Assembly (NCBI GenBank): GCA_002110485.1
Contig: MOWL01000095.1
Span: 1-64,000 of the forward strand
From: Emergomyces orientalis
Taxonomy: Eukaryota > Ascomycota > Eurotiomycetes > Onygenales > Ajellomycetaceae
Direction of reading: 5' to 3'
Length of the DNA: 64,000 bases
Below the pieces are notes generated by a model. It ran no database searches. It saw nothing but the letters and a program-made list of their open reading frames with translations, and was not told the origin of the DNA. The translations under genes were made by a program, and so were the position numbers. Below are positions 11,771-24,221 of the stretch, one piece after another. How positions within the stretch are numbered: the first letter of the stretch is position 1; every line of letters begins with the position of its first letter.

Positions 11771-12346
11771 ATAGCAGGAAGGGTTACAGACTGTTTCTGG
11801 ATAAGAGAGTGCCGCGGATTAATCACTCTCCCAAGTAACCCAACATCTGGTGACAATGAGGAATGGTACGAAAAGTTAGGCATGAATGGTCCATCCTTGA
11901 TCTGGGGGCCGGTCAGTATGTCTGGTGTTACACGGGGTTGGGTATGTAATGCTAACAGGTGGAAACATGGAAGCGCGCTGCGAAATTCGAGAATTATGGT
12001 ATGTCATTTATATGGCTAATTTGGTATATTTTCTTTCCTTTTCATCAAGGTCCTGCAAGACTCGAATTCTCTATCTCCACATCCATTCCAATTTTGACAT
12101 ACTCAAAATTTCTTTCAATAGAATGCCCACGAGTTATACAATTCACTTCGCGACAGGGCTTGAAGTCCTCCTTGTTTAAAAGTTGCTCGCAGAAATAAAA
12201 CTACTGAGAATTGCTGTTGTACAGTACAATGACAGGAGAAGGGAAAAGGGAGCAAGGAGGGAAAAGGAAAACAAGGGGTAGAAAATAGCAGGAAAATGAC
12301 GGAATGAAAACACAGACAGGAAAACTTAGAAGAAAATTTTATCATA
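11771..12346. other. Convergent 3' region
   Basis: About 575 nt separates the stop of the plus-strand YTH gene from the stop of the minus-strand oxygenase gene. The YTH frame ends at 11770. Short ORFs here show no domain. It probably holds both 3' UTRs. Confidence 0.4.
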
Positions 12347-13213
12347 TCATGGTACCTCACTCGTGATAGTATTGTCTTTGCAGAACATTATATCAGTTCG
12401 CAGGGTGTATTTAGTGCCCTGTAAAACCTCATCTCCAGAATGAGCCAACCCCTTTTGTTGGAAAATCAAAATAGAGCCAGATTGTGGGGAGACACTGAAA
12501 GTGCGAGCGTCATCCGATGCAATAAACGGGGGAAAGAAAGTGGTGGCACCACCACGTAAAGGGAGTGTGTTAATCTGGTCGCCGCTGATGTTGGATAAAT
12601 CGGTCATCTTGCGGTCGCCAGGTTCGCCATTCAGATATATATGGACGGTGAAAAAGGAGATTTCCTCTCCTGAGGGGGTGACATAGCATCCATCCATATG
12701 AGGACGAAAGAATTCACCGCGATAATATCGCAAGAAGCGAAGACGCTCATTGAGTCTAGTAAGGCGCCAAGTTTCCTGACTCTTCGTAGGGCAAAGGCCA
12801 GTGATGTGCGAGGCATGACGAAGGAATTCTATATCATTTTTGATGAATGGGCGGATGCGAGAAAGTAGGCGATCGGCGAGCCAAGAACAATCCCACAGAA
12901 TACGGGAACAGCATCGAGTTTCAGTGTCAAGCATCTGCATTCCATTTCTCCCGTTGACTAAAGCTGCCTCCCATTTGGGGGATTCGGTCGAGTCGGAAAT
13001 TGTGGACTCCTCAGCGGCGCGGATGAGGAGGTCGCATTCTTCTTTGGTGAAGAGGTCATTGATTATGAGCGCATAAAGGCCCTCATACTCTGGAAATGCG
13101 TTGACGGTTTTTGTGAAGTCGACTTTCCTGGGAAATGCATTTTGAGGTGATGCGCAGAGGAAATCCTCTGGTAGCAAAGGTGGTCGTTGATGATTCTGTA
13201 GAAAGGTAGCCAT
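12347..13213 (-). CDS. 2-oxoglutarate/Fe(II) oxygenase, prolyl 4-hydroxylase-like
   Basis: A single exon encodes 288 aa, starting MATFLQ. The double-stranded beta-helix core shows the Fe-binding HMD (about residue 172, in FFRPHMDGC), the distal His in LAHSGDEV, and the 2-oxoglutarate-binding Arg in YTLRTDIMF. GGATTFF and SGSILIFQ fit core strands. The family uses O2 and 2-oxoglutarate to hydroxylate prolyl or other residues, giving succinate and CO2. No signal peptide is evident, so a cytosolic or nuclear role is more likely than collagen-type ER modification. The substrate is unknown. It converges on the YTH gene. A CACGTG box lies about 225 bp upstream of its start. Confidence 0.85.
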   Translation of the reverse strand: MATFLQNHQRPPLLPEDFLCASPQNAFPRKVDFTKTVNAFPEYEGLYALIINDLFTKEECDLLIRAAEESTISDSTESPKWEAALVNGRNGMQMLDTETRCCSRILWDCSWLADRLLSRIRPFIKNDIEFLRHASHITGLCPTKSQETWRLTRLNERLRFLRYYRGEFFRPHMDGCYVTPSGEEISFFTVHIYLNGEPGDRKMTDLSNISGDQINTLPLRGGATTFFPPFIASDDARTFSVSPQSGSILIFQQKGLAHSGDEVLQGTKYTLRTDIMFCKDNTITSEVP

Positions 13214-13438
13214 TGTCTTTTTTCTCTTCTTACGGCAACGAATTTGTAGATGCTGCTGAACTCAGTATAATAGATGAACTGTTAAAATGTATATACATAC
13301 ATGCAGCGTAATATGTATATCAAAGGATGGTTCAGAATTTAGACACAAGATGTCACATGCATGCACTGAATATTGGAGGATAACGTTGTTCATATTGTTA
13401 TTCTAGCTAGCGAGCTTCTACTAAATAGGATTGGGGGG

Positions 13439-13444
13439 CACGTG
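13439..13444. promoter_or_regulatory. CACGTG E-box
   Basis: A GTCACGTGC-type site (read on the minus strand) lies about 225 bp upstream of the oxygenase start. This is the consensus of bHLH factors such as Cbf1/Pho4. A single site is weak evidence; the assignment to this promoter is by position only. Confidence 0.3.
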
Positions 13445-14005
13445 ACTGCAGTAGCCGTAGCCAACACTGAAGGCTGATTTTGAAAAGTGCTAAATAAATG
13501 TAACTTACAGTACAGTACATACAGGAGTAAAGCTAAACTGTACGCTATCAAAATAAGAAGTTGAGAGAACTATTTGTGGTGAGCTTCTCATGAATAAATA
13601 AAATAATTTCTGCTTGATAAGATGTTGATGAGTGTTTCTATATAGAGTATCTAGATATTTAGAATGCTATTCTATGATATATATACTTCCTGGATAGTTA
13701 ATCTCAGAAAATCAGAAATGTATATGAATGCCAAGCTAGACACAATTATGATTTCAAGACGTAACTTATTTCCCGAAATTACACCGGTCGCTTAATCATC
13801 ATTCCCTCCCCCAAGAAAACTGACCTAAATTAGGACGAATGATGTAATTAGAGTTACATACGGAGTAGTTACTCCACAATACGCCATCTCACCTGGGGTA
13901 AACATATAACATACCTTGAAATAAACAATACGAATACATCCACCATGAATCATGTAACAATCTGCCTCAACTCTTACCGCTTTAAGAAACATCTTCAACT
14001 TCATA

Positions 14006-14035
14006 TCTTCTTCTTCTTCTTCTTCTTCTTCTTCT
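14006..14035. repeat. (TTC)10 microsatellite
   Basis: Ten perfect trinucleotide units lie in non-coding DNA; the minus strand reads as poly-Arg. It is likely polymorphic between strains. Confidence 0.9.
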
Positions 14036-14639
14036 AATCGGTCTTTTTTTCTTCTTTCTATTCAATTCGCATTTCTTTGCAGGCCCTTTTCTTTGTTTGT
14101 TTCTTGCTTTCTCCACCTCGAGTTCAAAGTTCAGCCGTAAAAAACAGCCCCGGAACTTAACTAGCGCCCGCACCCCGGATCTCCCCTGCGAGCTATCTTA
14201 ACCCCGCTGTCTACAGTCTGCTCCTTACGGTCTTGCCACCTCATTTCTTCGTCAAAATATCCCGTTTTTCAAGTTCTTCTGAAAACCTCAAATCACACTA
14301 TTGTTCAATTTTCCTAGTGATAAATATTCCGAAGTGGCTATTTGGGTGTTGTTTTTTCCTTTAGCTCTCTCTCTCCCTCATATTCCCCCTCGATGCTTTA
14401 CCCCCGTGGCGAGATACACCAGTCAGTCATGTAATTGTCTCTTGAGGTCTCCTTCTTCTTAGCTTTTGAATTGGTTTCAATATATTTATCATATTGCTGT
14501 ATGCTCTTTACCCTGCTGTTGAGAAGAACAAACTACTCCTCACTCTTCAAGAAGAGGGTTGATCGAGAGCTGTCTCTGGGGCTAGCCTCTTCTACCCCAT
14601 TTACTACGTCCATTGACTACCGATTTATTCCCTCTTGTC

Positions 14640-15551
14640 ATGTCCGAAAACCCCTCGAATTCCACCCCTTCCGCCACTTCTGCTCGTCCTCGGGGCCGTC
14701 GTGCCTCCATTGCTTCTGGCACATCCTTTTCAGAGCTTTTCGCAAGAGCCGGCAACGCCGCCCCTCCACAACCACCTCCAGCCGCTTCCGTAAATATCTC
14801 CGGTTCAATCATGTCTTCTGCAAACGTTCAAGCACAGCAACGCCGCCGCATGTCGATTACCACCCTGGGCCTCTCAGGATCTCCCACTCAACAATCATCC
14901 CCCTTTAGCAGTGCCCCGGGCATGCGTCGTGAAAGCATCTCGAGCTCTGTGATGTCTGGTTCGCCTACCCGGGAAGTCGCTGTCTTGGAGGAGAATGGAA
15001 ATGACACCCCAATAACTTCCCCTACTACCCCATTTGCGCGTCGTGTCTCGTTCGGAGCTCAGGTATTCAGGGATCGCGTTGGAAGTACAAGTGCGAGTGC
15101 AAATGGTAGATACCCCTATGGAAATTCTGCGGTAGCAGGACAGCGAACTCCGTCTACCGCCAGCAGTACATCCCCTATGGGCAGTACTGGTGTTTCGGTT
15201 GCTGCAAGTATGCATAAAACCAATCCTCAGAACAATAGATCTAACCCATCTTCTTGGCGACCTATAGGCGAAGGCTTTAATTGGCCGGAAGCCCTTCGGA
15301 CTCGCGCAGAGCGTGCGCCTTCATTCGGAAGTTTCCCCCCGACGTCTCCCACTACTGGTTCCCATGGCTCACCACCTAACTCGTCTACCTCACATTCCAA
15401 GCACCATCAACGAGCTGCTTCCATTGCAACAATGGAACAACCTATTCAAGGTATGCGTGATACCCACAAGAAGAAGCAGCAACAGCCAAAGTCAAAGCCA
15501 AAACCCGACTACTTCCAGGAGAAGATACTTAGGGGCGACTTTATGGACTAA
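14640..15551 (+). CDS. Ser/Pro-rich conserved fungal protein, function unknown
   Basis: A single exon encodes 303 aa from the ATG at 14640 (MSENPSN). An in-frame ATG at 14613 would add nine residues, but the later start is followed by the low-complexity N-terminus typical of such proteins. The sequence is dominated by Ser, Pro, Thr and Arg, with several basic SP or RRxS sites (GRRASIAS, RRRMSIT, MRRESIS, ARRVSFG) that fit PKA/AGC-type phosphorylation motifs. More ordered segments are EGFNWPEALRTRAERAPSFG and the C-terminal DYFQEKILRGDFMD. There is no catalytic domain, membrane segment or signal peptide. It is probably a phosphorylated regulatory or scaffold protein, but that is inference. It is preceded by a pyrimidine-rich leader. 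Confidence 0.7.
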   Translation: MSENPSNSTPSATSARPRGRRASIASGTSFSELFARAGNAAPPQPPPAASVNISGSIMSSANVQAQQRRRMSITTLGLSGSPTQQSSPFSSAPGMRRESISSSVMSGSPTREVAVLEENGNDTPITSPTTPFARRVSFGAQVFRDRVGSTSASANGRYPYGNSAVAGQRTPSTASSTSPMGSTGVSVAASMHKTNPQNNRSNPSSWRPIGEGFNWPEALRTRAERAPSFGSFPPTSPTTGSHGSPPNSSTSHSKHHQRAASIATMEQPIQGMRDTHKKKQQQPKSKPKPDYFQEKILRGDFMD

Positions 15552-16858
15552 GGTCTGCTTTGCCCTCTTTTCCATACTTATACACCCTTCTCTACCTTCT
15601 GCTTTTTATAACTACTTCTTTCGTCAATATTCTATTTAACCTACTGGACCGGGAAACAAATCATTGAAAAGAGGCAATAATTAAAGCGGAAGAAAGGAAG
15701 AAAACTCGCTCTAAAGACTGTTATTCGGATTTCACCAAACCAATTGTGTCGACGGAACTAAATATAACTGACACGCGCCTCATTTCCCAATTTTCTCGAA
15801 GGAGATACAATGACACCTTCCGGAATGATTAAAACATTAAGCCTCCCCCACCACTATACAATTTTAGGCAATCTCCCCCCCTAGCAAGTTGTGCGCTACC
15901 TAAAATTAATTTGGAGATGCAATGAATCTTGTTAGAAGCCCACGTTTGTCACTCAACATTATCCATCGCTAAAGGCAATCCTTCACCTCGTGTGGATTTC
16001 TTCCTTTTTGCATTGTATCGGTCAGTTTCGAGGGCGCTGGACAAGGAGGCCCTCCAGGTTTTCTCCCCATTCCTGGACTTGATGTTCTGAACGGACATGT
16101 TAGCGGGCTATCTCTCTCCCTTTTGTGATGGCATTTCTTTTTCAGTCAACTCCGAATGGTATATTTTCCGTGTTTGCTACCTTCTGATGGTTTTTTGTTT
16201 TGTGATTGACCTCTTTAACGACGAGACTGAACTACATTATTTTTCATCCGAAACAGCTTTCATAACAGCGTCATGGCAAGTTTTTTATGTTCTTTTCTTG
16301 TAACAGTATTTCAGTTTAAATATTTAAATGAGAGTGCCCTTTCGCTTTGTCCCTTACCCTTTTTTGGAGGGGGGGGGGAGAGAGAGGGAAATCATATAAA
16401 TACAAATATCAATGTATTACTTCCATCAAAATGGCCAACTCAATACCTAAGATTGCCCGCAAGCAGAGCCAGGCTATTCGACTGCACTGAGTATGAGACA
16501 GATTGGGCCAAACTGTAATGAACACGACAGGGAGATCAACATTTCATATGGTGCGGATTTCGGTTGTAAGCATCATAAAATAAGTGTGGCTAATAGGAAA
16601 GGGTGTATGTTACTATAAGAATCCACTTGAAGATAACGTTGACTGATTAGTAAGTCTAAATTATTACCTCACCAAAGGACAAATGGAAAAGAAAGCAAAC
16701 GAAGAAATACAAATGCCGCTGCGAGATGGCCGATTAGCTTTAGTAGAATGGAATCAGGTTTAGCCTTTTACCAACGAAAGAAATATACGAAGGGCAACCA
16801 AGTTAACTATTGGAATCTCTAGTTAAATCCCATGGAATACCCGAAGAGAACAAAGATT
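15552..16858. other. Convergent intergenic region, no gene seen
   Basis: 1.3 kb separates the stop codons of the Ser-rich gene and STT4. It is AT-rich with a G-run at 16365-16379. Plus-strand ORFs at 16097-16303 and 16273-16518 lack recognisable features. Confidence 0.4.
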
Positions 16859-19800
16859 TTAATAAGGAATATTGTTCGTCAGCAATTGGAACTGATCATA
16901 CCCCTTCGTTGACATGCTCATATAACTCTTCTTCACGAGTTCTCGCATGTGCTCAGCAGCCTCGCGCTCGGTCTTTTCCAGCACGAATCTGTCGCGGAAA
17001 TTTTTCAGCGTGTCAGGTTTAAAGCATGGTAGGCCGCTGTCAAGCATCAACGTGACAATATGCGATAGCTTGGTTGCGTATGGCCTGGAGGCAAGGAAAG
17101 CCTTGACGACAAGTGACTCGAACCAGCGGTATGACTGCGAATTTGTCGGGTTGTGGCTAGAGAGAGACTTCCCGCCACCACCAGTTGACGAAGAGCCGCC
17201 TGAGCCAAAAGGGTTCTGCCCACCCATTACGGCCACCATTTCAGACGTGAGTTTGAAAGGAGCGCGCTCGAATCGGACACCGCCTGGCGCGATGTCAAAG
17301 CAAAAGCCAAAGTCAATGTGAATGATATGGCCAGCGTCGTCGATCATGATGTTTCCGTTATGGCGATCTTTGAATTGGAGAAGGTAAGAGATGACAGAGT
17401 AGGCAGCCATGCTTTTGACAAAGTTACTTCTTGCCTCTTGGAAGCGGGTAGATTGCTCACCGCCATATTTGGAGATGAAGTAATCATAGAGGCCATTGAC
17501 AGCTTCGCGGCCAAGCATATCTCGTGAGATGGAGTTAGGGAGCACATCTATTACACCGCACCCAGGTGCCGTGGCGGTGACGCGATAAGGGTATACGAAC
17601 ACATCCAAGCCAACACCGGTGAAAATGCTCCGGAAAGCCGCTATCATTTGCAGTGCCAGTACGTCCTGGCGACAATCGTCGCCGACCTTAAAGATAGCTG
17701 ACTGCCAGACCTCGTACGTTAATTCCGATTCTCGGGTATTTGTCTGCAACGCCGACTCATCAAAAAAACTTGTTTGGCGCTGTGTGTCGTCTGCGGTGGC
17801 TTTTGGCATCGTCGCCCCGTTCCCATTGCCATTTTCCTCGATCTTTTTGATCTTTTTAATCCGGAACGTCGCCATGTAGGGAGCCTTTGCGTGACTTTGC
17901 AAAGGCTTTCCAGATTTTCGATCAATCCCGATTACTTCCCCGTCCGGATTACTCGGGAGATATACTCCAACTTCTAATTTGATCTGGCGCAATTCCTCTT
18001 CAATCTTCTGTTTTTTCTCTGGCTTGCTCCGTTTAATGTAAGGTCGTAATTTACCAGAGATGCCCGTGATTTCATTGAAAAAGGAGAATTCTCTCTCGTA
18101 GAAGTCCCGATCTTCCTCGGAGAAGTGGCTGATCAGCTTGTCTAGGAACTGGTCAAGGACAGGCTTGATAGGATCAGGCTGTCGAACATTGAGAAAGTTA
18201 GCCCATATGTTACTTTTAATTTCATGACAGCGGAGAAAACAAAGTGGGAGGGTAATTCATACAATCTGGGAATCCTCATCTTTGTAAGCATTAGCTTTCA
18301 TGTTCCAGATAACCTGATGAGCAAAAAGTTGTGATAGCTGCGCGGTCTCGAAGATGTAACGCTCAACATAGCCTAAAGCATCATATCGCAGGGCCTGAAC
18401 AAGTTGCGGGATATAGAAAAAGCTCACGTCCACAGAATGGCTTTCTAGGGATCGCATGGCATACTGCAGGATAAAGGGATGGTTTCCATAAGCTGGTAAG
18501 AAGTATGTCGCCGCCGCAATAGGGTTTACAGGAGCCCAGAAAAGCAGGTATCTGAGTTGAAACGACACATCTGGAGGAAGTTCGGAGCCAAGAAGTATAT
18601 CCAGGCTATCAGGGTCACCAATGGCCTTCTCGGGGAAGTTGAGCAATAGCCAGCGTACGTCCCTGTTAAGCTTTGGCGAGGGAAACCGGCTTGCAAGTTG
18701 TAAGGCTAATCTATGGTTTTCAGCCCATGCCAACCGCATCAAAGACGAAATAACCTGCAAATTCGGTTAGATGGTACTTAATTTTGAAAAAAAAAAAAAG
18801 AACATGAAGGCCATGGGCAACGTGAACCAACCTCAGGATCAACTTTATTCCCTGAACTTGAAATGTAATGCCGTCTCTCATGCTCTAGGGGGAAAAGCCA
18901 TACTCGTAGTCGAAATCGCTCGTTTTCAACCAGTAGTCGGACCAACTCTTGCTTGGCTTGGAGTGACTTTCTCGCCCCAGAAGCCCCTGTGGCTATACGG
19001 GCCGTGCTTTCTAGAAGCGACTCAATGTCCTGAAGGACCTTATCTTCAGCTTTCATCTGGAGCCGGTTACCTCCCAGGGACCACCTTGAAATAAAAGAAC
19101 AGTAAGTGGTACATCCTGAAGCAAAGTTTTCGACATGAATTGACAAGTAAGTACCTAGGTGGATGGCTGAACCAGCTCAAAGCAGCAGAGAGGATTTGAT
19201 CCTTCAGTTTCCATAAAGCAATCTTGGTTTGAGATGTGCAGTATCGGAGAACCTTCAATCCAAACAAAACGATATGAAAATGAAGCTCGCGCGCAAGTGG
19301 GTGGCCGGTTGTATTTTGTAATCCAACCAAGGTTGCTCCTACTAGACGGCTAAACATGCGCTGGGTGTGGACACTGCCGAGTCTGGTGGCGTTGAAATGA
19401 CTCTCGAAGAACTGCAGGATGCGGAAATGTGGTGAAACGATATTCTGCGCTTTCTGCTGCCGTTTAAGGATTACGGCCTTATCGGATGGGGAAAACTCCG
19501 TTTTGGTCATAAATGGGTCCACGAATCTAAACGAGTGGGATAGTTAGATAAGGGAGAAACAAAAGCGAACGAAGCAAGGATATTGATATGTCACACACTT
19601 GAAGTTAGTATTAAAAATCCCTAGTTTCCTCTGGATTGTCCGCTCCCACGCTTGTGCAACCTCCGTCAAGATTCTTGGTTCTGTATGTGGATTCTCATGG
19701 ATCACGCCGAGCCATAACGAAATACCCATTTTGATCGACTCCCTTGTAAACATCTGGAACGGGATATTAACGAGGTGCGAGATGATCGAGGTTTGCACAT

Positions 19801-22800
19801 CACTGGAGCTACATATCAGCGCAGCAGCTCTGCGAAGTAGGTTCCTGCATGTTTCTAATTGGATAGTTTGGCCCTCGGAGATTCGGGCTTCCAAGTCGAC
19901 GAGCATTGACTGGGTACTCTGAATGGTATTCAGGTGGATTGAAGAAGTCGAATCAGCCTTGAAGATTTCATCAAGGGGAAGTGACCATCCCTGACGGTGT
20001 AGACGCGGTCCCTCGGAATAGCGATACTCCTGGCGGGTTGTATATTGAGCAATAAAATCGGACGCCACGTTTACGATAGAGTTGTTATTACACTCAATTG
20101 ATCCTGAGGAAAACATTGTTAGTACATGGTGCTGTGGGGAATTTAAAATCAACGGTTTTAATTTACCCAATCTTTGGTCACTGGATGGAATAGTAGAACC
20201 CATTTCCAAGGCGAATGAACGGCCCATGGAGATATGGCCGTATGCACCGTCATCTTCGTAATCTGAAAGGTATGTCTGGAGCAATCCCTTAACATCTAAA
20301 GGCGCAATATTCATAACTGTAGATACCCAAGTTCGTGCCAATCTATAGAACGCAGTAAACGTAAGCCTCCGAAAGTCGTAGTTATCGGGTAACTCGACCT
20401 TAACGACACCCCTCGCCGAAGTGAAAGTAGCCTTCCACTCGAACTCGTCTAGTTCCTCGTCCAAGCACGATAACCACATAATAGTCAACAAATCCAAAAG
20501 CACAAAGAGAGATCTCTTTTGGCAAAGCGACGATGGACACTGGTTGATTATTTTGCTCGCATTAGCTGCAGCGATCTGTTGTATTTTCTCAATTCTATGG
20601 CAGCAGGCCATAAAAGTGTCTGCTAGCTGGTCAGAAATATGCGGGGCTGAGAATTTGGTTGACGGCCCAGATAGAGATTTTTCAAGATAAATTGACACAA
20701 CTCTGTCTGAAATGGCATTCATGCAACTACCCACATCGGTACTATTAAGAGCAGGGTCGAGGAAATAGGTAAGTACTTTGGTACAATCGCCGGATGCCGC
20801 CCGAAGGCACTCGATCAGCAAGGTCGAGTTCAAAAAGATTGTCTTCGGATAGCTCAACCGCCTGATATCATATTCTAGGTGTGGGAGGTCAGCAGCGAGG
20901 TTCTTTCGCAGATCCGCAGTGTGGTTCTGGGTTGCTCCACGCCTCAACACAGTGTTCAACTCAATATCACTTTCCAGCAACTCAGCACGATTTTCCGCAA
21001 CTAGCGGTGGGGAGTGAATTGCAAGAATTCGGAGTTCTTGGTAATATTGCCGAGCCATTTCCGAACGCAATGAAACGCCGTGGACGGCAATATTAAACCA
21101 CACATCACGAAGCAGGGAAGGTATATCATGTTCGCCTGTACCGACAAGAACGTCCCAATTGAATTGGCTTTTAGAAAATAGTATAGCAAGAGGTTTGACC
21201 AAAGGGACAATTTCTTCAGCAGATAACTCCACATCTTTCTGGCGGTCTTTCTCTCTGTCAGTCGCATCACCTTTATTGACAATACTTTCAAGGAGATAGA
21301 TTAAATACACCCGATAGTGGAACGATTGTCGATTCATATTCTCCGCTAGATGATTTCTCGCCTTATGGACCTAGCATACGAAGTCAGTTTGCTTGAGCCG
21401 GATTAAATTCAAACAACGGTCACAGATAACATACCGCTTCAAGAATGAGGGCATTATTTTGGAAAAGGGCTTCACTATAAATGCGGGAATAAAACTTAAG
21501 AAGCACTTGGAATTCTGCTTCATCACTATGGAGGGCTAGCGCAGCGGTTTCCTCGATGATACAGGCATTGACCATGGCGCTGATTTTCCCAATCTTTTGT
21601 AACAGCATCGACTGTGCCAATGCTACAATCTTACTATCGTTGCAGCTTGTAGAGATTGTAATTATTGCATGCACTACGTTTCGGTAGGTAATTGTCGTTT
21701 TGGCATCCTCGTCGAAAGTGAGAGATATGACACTGCCGTTCGAGGTTTGAGGGTATGGCGGTGCTAAGCTTCGAGAATGCGAAACTATGCCATCAGCCGT
21801 AGGTTGGTGTGATTTGTCTGCGGTTGGGCCAGAGCTCAGAACGTTCCCCAAGGCATACAGAGTGCCAATTATGGTGTCTTGTGAGAGAAGACGAAGTGTG
21901 TCAGCCAAACAACGGGCAGCGCATACTACAGTGTCCCCGCTTTGCCCGTTATGCACGATGTATTTAAGAAAACAGCGGGTTGTATTTAAAGCCATAGTAG
22001 AAAATAGCTTTGCTAAAATTGCCAGGGATTTGAGGACCACTACTGCGAGCTCCTGATCACCCATCTGGTCGGGATTTAGCAGCGTATCTTCTAGCCATGA
22101 AAAGAGAAGCTCAGGATCAGCCGAGTCCTCATCAAGAATGACGCAATTGAGAAAGCTGACTAGGGCAAACGATTTCACGGAGAATGCCAGCCGTTGTTGC
22201 CAGGCTGAGCCAAGCAGTAGATAATCAGACCCATCCTCAAGTTGTTGGATTTGCTCAGCGATTATTTCTACTAGAGGATGGACGAGAACGTGTAGGTCAT
22301 CTTGATCCTGTCTCGTTACCTCGACGCTGTTGATATATTGATCCAGGAGGGCAGTTTCAGAAATAGTTTGGCCATCAGAACCAGCTGCCGATGTGGAAGC
22401 TTTGATAAACCGCATAAATCCTTGTTGTAAAAGCATTGCGCCAAGCGGGCGACCTCCAGACGCATAGCGGCGGGCATATCGTCGCCAATCAAGCAGAATA
22501 CGATCGGACGATTCAGAGCTTCGAAGCATTGACGAGACAGTCTCAACTGTTATCAAAAACTGCTCAGAAAGGATTAGGCGCAGCTGATTGGCGATTTCGA
22601 GTCGTTCCGCTGGGGTCCAAAAGTTGGGATAGACGGATGCAGCTTCCAAGAATCCCACAAGAGACACCGTAATCGATGCCACATCCACGACAGCCTGGAA
22701 ATCTCCCAACTCCCTTTCGCCATTCTCGCGGTTTTGTAAAGCGGGTAGGGATTTCGTGGCATGGAAGCAATTATCAAGGTAGGAGGTGAGGCTCTGGAGG

Positions 22801-23385
22801 ACTTCGTTCTGATGACGTGGAAATCGAGAGCCAAGCGATAGTAGAGAGAGAGTGAGGTTGTAAGTCAATGCTTCCCATGGAGACGGTTTAATGCTGTAGA
22901 GGAATGGGGATGCGTGAAGTAGGAGGAGGTGAGAGTCGGGGAGATGTGCGGCCAGTTGGGAGACTAGTTTCGCGGTATGTTTTGGGGGCGTCGACTTGGA
23001 GGCTGCTCTACACAGTGCCAAAAGGGCATCCAATTCCCGAATGGTCTTATTTTCAAGTTAGATAGAGTCTTCCAGATATACATACAACCAAAAAGGGGGT
23101 AGGATATAGCTATCATACCAGCGGCGAAGACGGGGTAGGCCGTCCCTTGGAAACGCCATCGAGATATCCGCCTGAAAGCAACTTCGGGCGATGACAGGCC
23201 CTTCCCAGCCGATCAACGTCTGATATGATGCCACCGTCGTTTTCCGAACAGCTCGTGGCCAAATCCGCGAGCTTGTCGAAGGCAGCACGCCTCAGAAAGG
23301 AGGGCGGCGACGGAGACCTGTGGTGACCAAGGTAAGCAAGCAATTTGGGTTTCGCAAATTGGCCAGAGAGTACATACATGTTCAA
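16859..23385 (-). CDS. STT4: Phosphatidylinositol 4-kinase III alpha (Stt4)
   Basis: Seven exons are inferred: 23385-23119, 23045-21435, 21370-19599, 19526-19155, 19084-18832, 18754-18263 and 18178-16859. They total 6087 nt, about 2028 aa, close to the usual Stt4 length. The N-terminal two thirds are helical repeats. The PIK accessory domain lies in exon 6 (VRWLLLNFPEKAIGDPDSL). The kinase domain in exon 7 shows DDCRQDVLALQMI, the catalytic loop KDRHNGNIMIDD, the metal-binding HIDFGFCFDIAPGG, and the family C-terminus FQLLTNNIPY. It phosphorylates PtdIns to PtdIns4P at the plasma membrane, with Efr3 and Ypp1 as known partners in yeast. A Gly/Ser-rich insert sits in the kinase C-lobe. The first exon start is the least certain point: the ATG at 23385 is in frame, but a further upstream exon cannot be excluded. 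Confidence 0.92.
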
Positions 23386-24221
23386 AAGGCTACCTGCTGA
23401 AGAGCCCGCAGGAGACTAGAAAGCATTTGGATTGTGGTTGCGGACACGGTCAAAAAGAGAGTTTCTTGGATATGACCAGCCAAGTATAATAAATACATAC
23501 CCAAGGGGAGAGATTACAGGTACATCACAGCTACAAGGATACACACCACAAGTATATGTTATTGTAAGTCCCAGCCATGTATTCTGACATTACATGGCAT
23601 TTTAGCGATATTTTTCAATCGATTATTTTGAATTATTAAAAACTATATAATTTCTATATATGTCCTTTTGTCTAAATATATATAAAATATAACTATAGGT
23701 GCACATTTATTTAAACTGTACTCTTGTATTTTCAGGGGAAAAATCTTTTCTTCTTTTTTCCCAATCCTCAGGAACAAATCCAATATTTTAGAGAAAAAAT
23801 AAGGATAAAAACAATGAAACCAAGCACAGCTCTCAACCAGTCAGTCATAGTGTCAAATACTACTCACCAGCCCAAACTCTGTACGGAGCACTCCGTACTT
23901 TCTCCTTGATTGGACTGTTGACTACTAGTACTGAACCCGCCCCAAACCTGACTGGCTGCAGCCAGTCCTGTTTGCTGGGGAAGCCTAACAGCGAACGAAC
24001 GGACTACACCACTCCAGCCCTCCGGCACGGCTACACCCCGACCAACAGCCCTGAACTCGATGGATTCTGGTGAACAGGAATCCCCCTCAATCAGAGTTAA
24101 TTCCTACGGAGCTTCATCCATACCATTTTACTGTCATCTATTTCCTCCACTGCATAACTTTGCCATTTCCCACTGACTTTTTGTTTTGCGTCGAGCTCCC
24201 CACAGAATTTAATAGCGAAAT
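23386..24221. other. Divergent promoter region STT4 / RAD53
   Basis: About 835 bp separates two divergent genes. A very AT-rich core lies at 23600-23720. The near-perfect palindrome GTACGGAG-CA-CTCCGTAC is at 23881-23898. No gene is seen. Confidence 0.5.

Larger units (their letters stand above)
13214..14639. other. Divergent intergenic region
   Basis: This lies between the minus-strand oxygenase gene and the plus-strand Ser-rich gene. It holds the E-box at 13439, a TACGGAGTA at 13859-13867 inside a small inverted repeat (GGAGTA-GT-TACTCC), and the TTC microsatellite at 14006. A long pyrimidine-rich stretch (about 14200-14600) probably serves as promoter and leader of the downstream gene. 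I see no gene. Confidence 0.45.
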
